A stretch of DNA of 64,000 nt, from positions 8,992,709 through 9,056,708 of the forward strand of contig CAJINV010000003.1 in assembly GCA_905178155.1 (NCBI GenBank), given 5' to 3'. Shown here piece by piece: positions 12,830 through 24,426 of this stretch. The notes under the pieces are model-generated. The model saw only the letters and a program-made list of their open reading frames with translations, ran no database searches and was not told where the DNA came from. The position numbers and the translations under genes were made by a program. Each line of letters starts with the position of its first letter. Position 1 is the first letter of the stretch. Source of the DNA: Amoebophrya sp. A120. Lineage: Eukaryota; Sar; Dinophyceae; Syndiniales; Amoebophryaceae.

Positions 12830-14600
12830 AGCCCGGCGCCAGGATTAGATAGAAGTTCGGCAATTTCAAATCCAATATCGACGCATGAACCCGGACTATT
12901 CGGAAAAAGATAATTATATGCACCTCTTTCGAAGCCAATGCTCGGGCCCGGTACTGCACCCGAAGTCCGAAACATGGGTGCGCGAGAAAATGTTTTCCAT
13001 CGTGCGAGAAACGATTTCATTTTCCATCCTTCCAAACCGAAAGCAGAAGCACCCGACGAAATCAATGAGGCGAAGTGTAGTAGGGAATACAACCACTGTA
13101 CAAGGAAAAAGAAGAAGCGCGTCGATCTCGATACGGATACCACAACAAGTAAAGGAATTACTCGATAGAGATCGAGATACATGACGCCGTGTTTGTAGGC
13201 GAAGCTCAGTGCACAAGCACAACTATGATCGCATAGAATTATTTGCTTTTTTTTGTGAAGACCCCGTCAAGAAACACAGGCAACGATATGAAGAAAGTCA
13301 AAATCAATCTTCCATCGGAGCGATTATTCCGATACTGGTGCAGCTATCATAATACCGCGGGCATCCGCAAAGATATCAATGACAGAATAACGACAGACGT
13401 CGGAAAAAGTCCTCGAGACGCTCGGCAATTTCTCCGATGACGACCAGGGCTTCCTACTTGATAAGCACTGACAAGCACGAAAAACAAAAAGAAAACGCAA
13501 AAACATGTTCATATATCATAAACAAAAAACATAAACACGACTTAACACCCTCGACAATGGAGAACGACATAAATGTACATAATTATTCACGAATAGTACG
13601 ATCACGACGAGACCGAGTGCGAGAGCGAAGTAGTCAATGCTTGAAATCCCACTGCTCCTGACTGTAGTAGTTTATTATTCAGATATACTGAACCAAAATC
13701 TTAAACGATGAAATGTGCAACGCGAGTTCCGTGCCTGCATCATTTCTACACTTGCTCCTCGCTCACCTCACCCGAAAAAGAAAACAAAGCGATCAAGTGC
13801 GAAAAATATGCTGGTCTTTAATCCTTCTTTGCGCTTTCAAGTAAGCGCTGCACAACATAACGTAATCAACCCATTATCTCAATCGAGAGAGGACGAGCTG
13901 AACATCGAACGCCGTGCCTTGTAATCTCACGCATAATTTTTCGATTTGCTGTGTTCCACACTGATGCCAGTCATCTTTATTGTTGTACTTTCGATTTCTT
14001 GGAAAGCCCTCCGGCTGCGACAATTCGTAGCACAACCAACAAACGGCGCGTAGTCTTCCAATCTTCATGCAGCTGTGCGTACTAGCCATGTATGAGCTTT
14101 AGCCTTCTCTTGTGACTTCTTAGCTTTTATTGTTCTTATTGTGTTTGTGAGCTGAGCTGAACATAGTCGTGGCACAGCGGTGGAGCGTCTTGACTCAGTC
14201 CCCAGAACCCTATAGATGAGAATGACAGGTACATCTTTTCGTATTTTCCTTGGGCATGAAGCGTACGCGTAGCTGAGAAATTCTCAGTCGAATTACTTCA
14301 TCTACTATGATATGTAACGAGTTGCCGCTCGAGACTTTGTCTACTCGCTTCCACTACCTGTGACTCCCATGATTCGCGAAATAAAAAGAGGACAGCGCCC
14401 TTTTGCTAAATGACCATGACCAAGATGCAAGCACGAATAGATTCATATCGATATCCCCGACTTGTTTTTACACCAGTAACTTCATAGGAACATCTACTGC
14501 ACTAGAGCTATCGCACTAGTACTAAGTGTTTGTTGTGTTTACAGGGGTAGTAGCTGGCGGATGTAGTTGTTCATCTTCAAGTTGGAGCAGCTAGAAGTCG
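12830..14600. other. Stretch between genes, nothing firm
   Basis: No convincing gene. A minus frame at 12826-13182 (FASLISSGASAFGLEGWK, then SIGFERGAYNYLFPNSPGSC) is open and ends at a TAA just before the downstream frame. It could be a 5' exon of the large disordered protein, but I could not fit splice sites. The rest (13200-14600) is AT-rich with only short frames. Confidence 0.4.
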
Positions 14601-14607
14601 AGTCCGC

Positions 14608-17600
14608 TCAGAGCAGCGGAAGAAGAGAAAAGAACATTTTTCTTGTGGAGTAGCTAGTGACAAAGAGCACTAGCACTCCCACAACCGCTGGCACGACGGG
14701 GCCCGCTTGGGAGACGAGAAATTTTGTTTCGGGGAGGAAGGACAGAAACGTTACGACGGCGACGTAGGTGAGCAAAATGCGGAGCCAGCTACTCAGCAGG
14801 GCCTCCGTGATCTCGTCGTAGAAAGTGACTCGATCCGTCGCAAGCAAGTAGCGAAGCTCGGGGAAATCCTCGATCAGGGTAAGATCTTCGAACGCCAGAG
14901 AGGTGAAGAGGTCTTCCAGCTTCACGTCCTTCGAGCGAATGGGGGCGACGCGCTTTGTTTCGGCCTCCACCACCAGGTAGTCGTAGCCTTCGAGTTCCGA
15001 ACGACTGGTTACCTGTGCGTGGAATGCCGCCGACACTGGCCAGAGCTTTGCAGTCCCCACCAAATCACTGCCTTGATACACAACTGCCTGCAACCGCGTC
15101 TCAAAATTCTCCTCTTCTGTGTCGGCATCCGATTCACTGTTGGCCTCTGCGCCGCCACCTAGTTCCTTGGCGTAGCTGTCGTAGAATTGGATTTGGATTT
15201 ATATCTAAATTACTTTCTATAGCTATCGCTGCAGCTAGAACAAGGACAAAATTAATGATAGTGCGAACGCCGCGCAAGACACATTCACTCGTCACGCATC
15301 GTGGTCGTTTTCGTTTGCCATGCTAAACTAACTCCGCTACCGAGCGCGGGGTGGTGACGGGCCCGTGGCATGTACGTAGAACTACGCATCATTGTCATGC
15401 TCATGTAATGTATTGCAAAAAAATACCAAACTCAGCTTCGACTTTTAGGCCATAAAAATACATAGTGGCTGTAGTTCGGCATAGCGGCTTTCTCAATTCC
15501 CCAATGGAGAGAAGTTGCTCGAGCGTGGCAAAGGCGATTTACAGCTCTTTTTCCTTTTTTTTAATACGTACGTCAGTAGTGTTTGAGGTGGAAGGGAGTT
15601 GGGACTTTGACTCTCCTGAGCATTTTCAAACATGCCCAAAGACCTGGAAAACTCACGAAAATGGTCGGTGTCGTCCTAAAAGAAAAAATAATCATAAAGA
15701 AGTCGCTCTATACATCTGTTTTCCCTTCTCCAAGTCTCGCAGCACCGCGGCGGCGGCACCGGTAGGCTTCAACTTCCCGGCCTCGATAAAGAGGCAGTAA
15801 TTTCTAGTTCGCGCGAAGCTCGTTCCAACTCGGCAGAGTACAGGATAGTTGCTCTGGTCTACGGGAAGGACGAGACGATTGGCCACGTCCTGCAGAAACT
15901 GTTCGATCAAGTGACCCGACGCTTTTTCGGGGGACTCGGCCACAAGCAACTTAAATTCCTCCGCACGCGTAGCCGCGATCGGCGCAGTGTCGCACAGTTC
16001 GGGAGACTCGTTCTGCGGCACGTCGTCTGCCTCCGACGCTACCCCACCCAACTGGAGGATTTTTCAGGTTTTCAATTTCATCATCCTCGTCGTCCATTTG
16101 ACGAAGTAGAAGGAGCACTGGCACCACTCTACGAAGAACGCAAATAAAAATAATACGTACTAGTCGAATTATGGGGGCGGGGGCGGTAAGGCCCCAGACT
16201 ACAATCACTATCACAATCTCATGAAGTATTATATCTGCGCAGCATCGGAGGTACCGCGTCTCGGATAAGGTTTCCACCATTTTCATCCATCTCAACAAAG
16301 GACTGCAAACTGGTGGCCTCGTAAATATTGAAGCAAGAACCAAATTTGGCTTCCCACATCTCGGCGGCTTTTAGATAAGGCCGGAAGAAGTGCCGCAGGT
16401 AACCGTAGTTCGTAGCCTGACGCAACTCCAACGGCAAGGTGGTCGGATGTTTTTCCACCGGAAATTTGCCATGTTTGTCAAGATAGTCGGCACGAGAGTA
16501 ACTCGGCACGGGCTGGCCTCCTCGACCTGGAGGCACGCCGACGACGTGCCGCTTCAGAAATTCCGCGTTTTGCGCGCTCTGCTTCCCAGGCAAGTAGAGC
16601 AGCTGAAATTTGTGCGTGCCTTCCATTTCTCTGCCGTCTGGGAGCGTCGTGGCGTTTCGTGTTGGCGTGATGGCCAGGTAGGGGCTGTCCTGCCACTTAT
16701 TTCCCCACTGCTGTTCCAGGAGATGGAAGAACAGGAAAGCTTTCCGCCCGAGTTCCTCCTCCTCGGCAGTACTGGAGCCTTGCTTCACCTGGAGCAAGTA
16801 GTGAAACAGTTCGTCCTTACTTGTGATACCGATTCGCATCTGCTGGCCCATGCCCGAACCAGCCTTGTTGGCCCGACTCCGACTCGGGCCCGTAAACCGC
16901 AATCCGTACTTGTAGATTCCCAGCACACTCTCGACAGGCAGAAGCTTCTCCGGTTGTTCGGCAAAAACATTCCGCTGCGTGAAGCCTGCAGTCGATTCAG
17001 TTGCACTCACTTTCGAAATGCAAAAGATAAAGTCAAGGTGCGACCACCCTTATTTCGCTTTATTCGTCTTTATGCAGATACTAATTTGCTTGTCCGCGTG
17101 AGGACCCTTATCTTCCTTGTTTGCCCATCGCGTTTTTGCTCACTTACAAATACATTCGGTACAGCTCTTGGTGACAATACTCGTTTCCATTTCCAGGCGA
17201 CACTACCGCCAGATAAACTACACAAACTTCTCTGATCAACAACTTTTGAAAACAACGGCAACCTCTATAAAGTAGAGGTTATTCCATCAACAGCCTGGTG
17301 TACCTTTCCACTCTTCCTTGCTTAGGCGGCCCACGCCAGGGTTGCTGGGAATCATCTGCGAGGAGGGTGTGACGAACAGCACGTCATTTTCGTTCATCCA
17401 GTCTCCGACATTCGATGCCGGTACGAAGGGCACCCGGTTTGTCGGATATGTTTCGTAGATAAACCTGTGGTCAATAGTGAACGAGGCAGCGATTTATTAT
17501 TACGAGGATTTGTATACTTCGTTGACCTGAAACTGAAAGTCCCACTCGTCTCGGCCACATTTTCATCCTACTAATATTCCAGCTGTAATATGGAAGACGA

Positions 17601-20073
17601 GGAGACGTCAATTATGCGTAGTAGAAGTGCGCAGGCGCCGCACGGCCTACGAGGACCTCTTCAAGGACAGTCTCAATGTCAATCTTAATCATATTCATAA
17701 TCAATATGGCGTATACAAAAAACACATGCAAGTACCGCCTCAGCGCCTTCACGCCGCTACCCTCGGTCTCCCCCCGGCCCGGAGTCCAGAGCTCAGGATA
17801 CTCACCGTATACGTAGCGACTGATCACTGGGTGGATCACAAACTTCTGCGGATACATAGCCTGCACCTTTGCACCCTCGGGACTTGTCACATCGCAATGC
17901 GCATACCGGACGTAATTCCCGTGTTTCAGGGACAGCTCTTCGAAAACCGGAAACATGCCGCCGGAGCTATCATGCCCGTCGTAGAACTTAATTTTTATTT
18001 TAGTATAATTAGAATTAGTACGGTTGTAGCACGCAAAAAGCTTTGATAAAATAGGCACTGCCTTTGGCATTTCTCTTGTGGGGCGCAAATCAAAATAAAT
18101 TAATAGGCCAAAGAAGTTCCACCGAACATAAATGTAGATCGGCGTGGCGGTGCCGTTGGCAGCCCTCCTCTATAGTTTGTATTTCTGTTAAGTGCCGCCA
18201 CTTTCTCATTTTAGGGCATCCATGAGAATGCAAGGAGCTATTGGTTGTGGTTCTGCTTTTGATCATTCACTAATGAGAATACTTACCAGGATCAGCCACA
18301 CTTCGTTCGATTTCGACACGTCTCTTAGCCAGACCTCCGGTGTGAGCTTTATAGAGTGACTATGAGAGTGCACAACTCCCCCTCGCCCCCTATGCAATGA
18401 ACCGCAACCCAAGCGCCGGCAAAAAGAAGTGAAGTGAAGATGCAGCCTACTTTTGCATGACAAATACGAATTAATACCACAGGATTGTAGTGGTCTTACC
18501 CTTACGGCATCCGAAGTCTGTCATGCAAGCAGTTTCATGAGGCAAAGGGTGGGCTTTGAATTATGCATGAGAAATGAGAAGGCGGGTCGTGAGTTTTGCA
18601 GTCTCATATTTACTGTTGGTGAGGACGTCTTTTTTTGCGGAGCGGTTCGAATCGTATGCTTTTCTCTTGTCAGGTTCCCCGATCTTTCCAAACGCAACCG
18701 TGATCTCGTGAAAGCGCTTAGCACAAGAATCGCAATCTTTCGCGTGCTTGTCCGGATGCCACTCCAAGGCTAATTTCTTGTAAACCTTTTTGATCTCGGC
18801 CTGTGTTGCGCGCGGACTTACTCCAAGGGCCTGAAAAGTTGTGAAATGCGTCAGATAAAGTATAAAATAGAAGTACGTCGTCCCCAATTCATCTTTGGTG
18901 TAGAAGCATGAAGGAGGCAGGCTGGACCGATTGACAGTGGAACCTTAAACGTTCATCACCATCGCGCGAAACACCGATCCCGCGATCGCTTTATCTTTGC
19001 GCGAGCTATAGTTTTTATGCATCGAGCTTCTATTTGAGCCACATACTTACTAAAAGAAAATTTATCAAAACTGAAATTGATTTCACCGATCTGCGTCCGC
19101 CATATGTGTAAACACAGTACTTTCATAAGTAAATCAGTGCCGAGGACATCAAGTATCTTGATAATCAAAATCTATACGTCGTAGGGGTTCATGCCGCCAT
19201 CGTCTTGGTCCCCCTGGTAACCCTCCTGCGATGCTTTCATGTAAAAAAGCATGAACACGCAGAACAGCGAAAAGATTGCCATGAAGTTACTCTGGATGAA
19301 GCTGCGTAATTCTGATATTCTTTGGGCAATGGTTTTCTTGCTGGCTCCCTTGTTGGTTGGGGTTCCCCCTTTCTTTTCGTCACGCGGCGAATGCAGCGCA
19401 GCTCCGCGCACACTCGAAAGCGCATCTTGGACCAGATTGAGGAGAAAGGCACTTTGCAATCGCACTTTTATTCTTGCCCATGCCTGTTTCCGTGCGTCCC
19501 GGTCCAGTGACCTGCAGGTTCAAGTCATCAGTATAATCGACTGAAAAGATCACCAAGGTGGAGATCGTGCAAAGAAAACACACAATTGCGACGTTGTTCT
19601 TCTATCTTGTTCTGCGCTACAGCTACTGCATCAACATTCTGCATCTGCAAAGCGACGCGGTCCGACTTGTCATGTCTTCTAGAAAAAAAACAAAATAGGC
19701 TCTATATATTGTTCTTGTTGTACTGTAGTTCGTCGTCCAAAAACAAAATGAAGCACGACAAGCAACACAAAGTTGTTGACTTTCACTTTAGCTTCCTTCA
19801 AACAGATAACAAGATTCAGATCCTCTTGCAGAAACACAAATACTTAAGGGAGAAATCCTCTTGATTGCCCTTGCTTTTTTGCTTGTTCTTCTTCGCGGCT
19901 GGAGCTGATGACGCCGACGAGCCGCCGGATGGCGCCGACACAGAAGCGGAGTTTGTGGCAGCAGTCATTTGTATTTCTTGCTCAGAAAGGACATCGTTCG
20001 GTTCGGAATCCCCTGAAGCAGCCCCCGCAACCTGCTTCCGCTTGTTCCCTGCCTTGCTCTTCGCGCCGGGCAT
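14608..20073 (-). CDS. ER-type membrane J-domain/thioredoxin-fold protein (DNAJC16-like)
   Basis: Nine exons: 19844-20073, 19178-19511, 18614-18830, about 18287-18381, 17736-18169, 17304-17464, 16255-16985, 15714-16051 and 14608-15175. They total 3108 nt (1035 residues plus stop) with every junction in phase. Start chosen at the first ATG (MPGAKSKAGNKRKQ); upstream in-frame codons lack ATG. A Lys-rich head is followed by a membrane segment near residues 150-170 (NFMAIFSLFCVFMLFYM), then a J domain at about 189-255 with the HPD motif (ALEWHPDKHAKD), which stimulates Hsp70. A thioredoxin-like fold follows (TPEVWLRDVS, PIYIYVRWNFF, VISRYVYGE), but the usual CxxC is absent: the site reads WNFF. 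A large C-terminal region ends in two hydrophobic segments. Human DNAJC16 has the same J-Trx-membrane order. The exon 4 acceptor is the weakest call. Confidence 0.85.
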
Positions 20074-20099
20074 TTCTTGGTCCTCCTCCACCAGGCGGT

Positions 20100-23000
20100 G
20101 CCTACCGGTGCCGCTTCTAACGGTTGTATTGCCAAGGTAACTAACCGGGAACGTCGTGGTGATATTTTTTTTTATTGAGTGTCGTAGTTGTAGTTGTTCT
20201 TCGACTTCTTGCTCAATTTGCCAGAAATGATCCTTAGTGCAGCTACTGATGCTGATGATGAAGGAAAAATTAAGACAAGAGGAACTACAAGAAGCGATGG
20301 CTTCGTGTTCACTGTACGTTTCTGATAGATGTGGTCATGTCGCTGGAATCCTTACTTTTATCAGTCTCATTTTTAATTACAACACATGCAGAATCAAAAA
20401 GGTTGAAAAGAAAAAAAAATTGAAGTGCTTCGATACTAGACGTGAAAAAAGGTAGGCTGCAGTTGGTATTTATACCGATAAGAACTCGCAGCCGTGCTGA
20501 CGCTGGTATAAAAAGGAACCGAAATCGTTGCGCCAGATCCTTTGTTCCATCAGGTCCAGGACCTTCTTGTTTGCCTCTGCCGCGACAAGCAAGCGACAAG
20601 AAACTAGATCTGATTTCTTCTTAATCTGATCTCCAGCAAAAACACCCAGCTGCTGCCCATTGACACTAGTAGCAATGCCACAGAGCTGCTACAGCTACTC
20701 TTCCGAAAAGATCGTGATCCAATAACCATGGGAATGGATGTAGGCCATTTTTTGAGCAAGAACATCAACAAGGGTATATTAGGGCTACCCGGGTGAGCTA
20801 CGACTCACCGAAGCGCAAAGCTTTGCGCCTCCTTATAGCCATGCGGGTATCGTAATTCATCCGCCTGCGTCGTATCTTTGATCGATTCTTTACAGGCTAA
20901 AAGAAACTCAAGAGGCTCCATGTCCCAAGTGCAAAATTCTCAAAAAAGCGAGAATTTTTTTTTTCGCCCTTTCGAAGCAAGGCGCTCCAACAACGAAGAG
21001 TCTAGTGTCGGCGTCCGCCCGCCGTCGATATGCCGAGTAGGGCACTCGTTTCCGCGACTGCAAGGCCCGCCAATGCAACATCCCCGGGCCGAGTGGACGC
21101 AAGGCTTCCGGCCCTGATATCGCATAGGGCAAAGAGAAAAAAAACGAGGCGGGCCCTTTCTGGCAGGGCGAGGAAAAAAACTCGTTAGGCAGGCGGCCTG
21201 CCGAATTCCGGCCCGGGCACGGTAGCGAAAATTTTGGAAGCAGAAATTTAAAATTCCGAAAAAAATTATAAAACTTTCGCAGCAAAATTTTAAAAATTTT
21301 GAAAATTCAGAAAATTCTGAAAAAAATACGCGGCCCACGCCTGGGCTGAAATTTCCTTTGCGATTTCCCTTTGCGCTGCTGCGTCCCCGTTTTTTTTTGT
21401 TTTTTCGTTTCTTTCAGCCCGGAGAATTTTCAAAAAAACAAAAACTCAGTGCATTTTCGATTTTTTTTTTTTGCTCGCTCGAAATTTTCGAAATTTTTCC
21501 GCAGGTGTGACTGTGAAGATTGAGGCTGTTTTTTTCGTGTGAGCAAAAAAATTTGGTTGCGCGCCAACCGGCTAGAGCTTTCACACCCGTTAGCATGAGA
21601 AGTGGTGAATTTGTAGCGAATTTTGCATGGCAAATTGCAGATGAGTCCGCCGGGACATTGTCCCTCTTGGCCTTCTGGGAAGTGGGTTCTGGACACCGCA
21701 GAAGTCAAGGCCTATGCCGCGGGCAGCTTCTAGACATGGCCTGGGTGCCGTTCTTTGGCCATGTGTATTCGTCTCCCTGAGCTCGCATAAGAGTACTGCA
21801 GCAGCCGCGGCAAAGACGCCACAAAGCAAGCGCTGCGAAGCAAATGCAATTAGGCAAGAAGGCGCGAAGGCAAGGGTGAAAGGACCAGGCCGAGAGCTTT
21901 GACGCGTCTATCCGGCAGGCGCGTGAACTCTCCCGGCCTTTTCGGCAGAATATAGCCGGGCTGCGGGCAGCAGAGGGCGCTTGTCTTTTCCCCTCGGCCC
22001 CACTTCCCAGGGCCTACCTGTGCACTTTTTTGCGCACTTTTCTGCGCTAAAGTTTGCTTATCACGGTCGAAAAGGGGGGCCCGGTGAGTTTTGGGGTGAA
22101 TTTTGAAAAAACCGTGGGTGAATTTTGGCCCGAGGCGCCTACTCAAAATTCGCTAACGCACGAGAAACTTCGAGTTTTGGGGCTTCAAAAAAGTGTCGCC
22201 AAAACAAAAAGCCCCAAAATTCACCAAGAGATTTCCTGACCTTGGGGTCACGTCGAAAAGGCCTCGCTCCGGAGGCAAAAACACGCCTGGGGAGTTGGGA
22301 GCAGAGCACAGCAGGCGAAGCAAGCTAGCGCCCGCGGCCGAATCGTGCCTCCCCTTCCACCCGAGGCTGCTCCCAGATATCCAAGTCCAAGCCGAGCCAA
22401 CCACAACTCGTGAGAGCATACATGTTGAACTAGTGCCCGTGTGTTCAGGCGTCGCCCTCCCTTTCGACAATTCCGGAGAGGAACTTCTCAGGCAGACGCG
22501 CAGATTAACAAGAGCCCCACGACCCACCTTCTCTGGTCGCTAAATACGCACTACACCGCCCGGCGGGCCCCCGAAAGACCACTTCTTTCGGTCCCGCAAG
22601 CGCCACCACGCGACGAGCAGCCCTCCACGCTGTGTGGGATGCTTGGGCTCGTGTCCATACGCAGCGCACTTCTCTTTTAAGTTTAACTAAAATAAAATGC
22701 AAGTCAACATGCAATACAAATTCACTGCAAATTCACCCTTCTGTATGCTAACGACCGTCCAAGGCATAACCAACCGGCGCGCGCACTTTTCCTGTCCGGC
22801 CACTTTTCGAGTTTGTTCACACGAAATACCTCAGACAATTTATCTCGCGCAGCTCGTCGGAGCGGCGTCATGTAGAGGAGCAACCGCGGCGCCTAAAAAA
22901 AGGCAGTCATCTGATTGTCGGCGGAAACAAAATCCGAAACGGGCTGCCCATCCATCGGCCAGCCGTATGGAATTTTCATTCTCGTTTTTTTCATTTTTTA

Positions 23001-24420
23001 TTTTTTTCCTTGGGATTGGAACCTCATAAAGAAACCTAGATGAACAAAGTAGCTAGTAAAGCTCTACATGATGAACTTATTCCGTTCGACGTTATCGCCT
23101 TAGAGTTTCCTTTTTCGACCTCTCAGTCTCATGATCGCCTGGACTGGGAGATTTTCAACATTGCTGACGAAGGAAGACGTAGAAGAAGAGGAGGCTGTTT
23201 GTTTTCTTTGCTGTGCCGTAGCTGGCACAGCACTACATGTACATACCTGAAAAAATGTAGAAGAAAAGTCTATCCCTTGCTAAGACTAAAGTCGTGATGG
23301 CCAAACAATTACTCCGCAACTTCAAGGCAAAAGCCAAAAAGTAAAAAAAACTAAAAATAAAAACTAAAAGTAAAAACTAAAAGGAAAAACTAAAAGGAAA
23401 AACTAAAAGGAAAAACTAAAAGGAAAAACTAAAAGGAAAAACTAAAAAGAAAAACTAAGTCTAAGAGTAAAGAATAAAACTACTAAAAGTAAAAACTACA
23501 AACTAAGCTACGGGGAAAAACTAAAAGTAAAGGCCAAAGTCAAAAAGTGACAGCTGAAAGCAAAAGAAAAGGCAAAGCTTGAAGATGAGGGCCAACAGCA
23601 AAACTTGCAAACCTTTTGAATTCGACAAGCAACAAAAATAGGAGGCAAGGTCGCCAAAGCTGGCTGAAAAAAGCGCGCGCGGCGCTGGAAGGAAGAACGA
23701 CGCTCCAGGTTTTCAAAGTCTTGAAGAGCTGGCGGGAAGCAAACAAGCCTAAGCATAACGATCTCGGCGCTCAGTGCCTGCGTCGGGTGGAAAAGCAAGG
23801 GACTCTTCTCGCCTGTTGAGACCTACTTATAATTTGGCGCGAAGAATGACAGCCGCGGCATGCAGAAAAGTGGCGCAAAAACCACTCCAGCCACAACAAC
23901 TGCTCACAGTTGTTAGCACAGCCGCGCATACGCCTCACAACCGCAAAAACTGCTTGCGACCGCAATCAAGATCTGCTTACCGCCGCAACTGCAAACGGGG
24001 CGGAGCTGCTTCTGTCCCGGGCTTTTCGTTTTTTATTTTTGGGCTCCTGTTCATCTGGCTCTTTTTTTTGTTTTTCGGTCTAGCGGAATAATTGAATTCT
24101 GTTTCACACTTCCACAGGCGGAGCATACGTGGCTAGTGCTTTTGCTTGGCAAAAGTGCTCCTCTTTACTTAGCGACAGCTTGTGACAATGTTGAGCGCTT
24201 TTCGTATGTGAGTTGATTTGGAACCACTGAAAAAACTACAGCGAAACAGTTTGATACTACTATGATTTAATCAAATAGCTTTTCTGTTTTCATCTTCTTT
24301 TATTTCACCATCTCCTTTTTCTGCTTCTTCCACACCGCTTCACCTTTTACTGCTTTTTCCGCACCGCATTGAAGCCCAGCATGTACATTTTATGCTCAAC
24401 AAGGGGCACTAGAAGTATTC
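20100..24420. other. Gene-poor, AT-rich and repeat-bearing stretch
   Basis: No coding region was recognised. Contents: a perfect palindrome GCGCAAAGCTTTGCGC near 20813-20828 nested in a larger imperfect one (TACCCG .. CGGGTA, about 20787-20853); A/T homopolymer-rich DNA at 21120-21560; repeated GGTGAATTTTG phrases at 22080-22125; and an AAAACTAAAAGG-type tandem array at about 23335-23530. It separates the J-domain gene (downstream) from the discoidin gene (upstream). Confidence 0.6.
23335..23530. repeat. AAAACTAAAAGG tandem array
   Basis: Roughly ten copies of an AACTAAAAGGAAAA-type unit (13-14 bp), first exact and then degenerating at both ends. Simple A-rich microsatellite/minisatellite; no coding. 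Confidence 0.85.
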
Positions 24421-24426
24421 CCTTGC

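Noticed and set aside
18600-18700. tRNA-like GGTTCGAATC in the J-domain exon
   Set aside because: Only the T-loop-like word is present; no acceptor or anticodon arms, and it is coding. A second GGTTCGAATC near 9263 is also coding.
20741-20765. Second spliced-leader-like sequence (GTAGGCCATTTTTTGAGCAAG)
   Set aside because: Needs an insertion and several mismatches to fit the leader; similarity is no better than chance for an AT-rich word.
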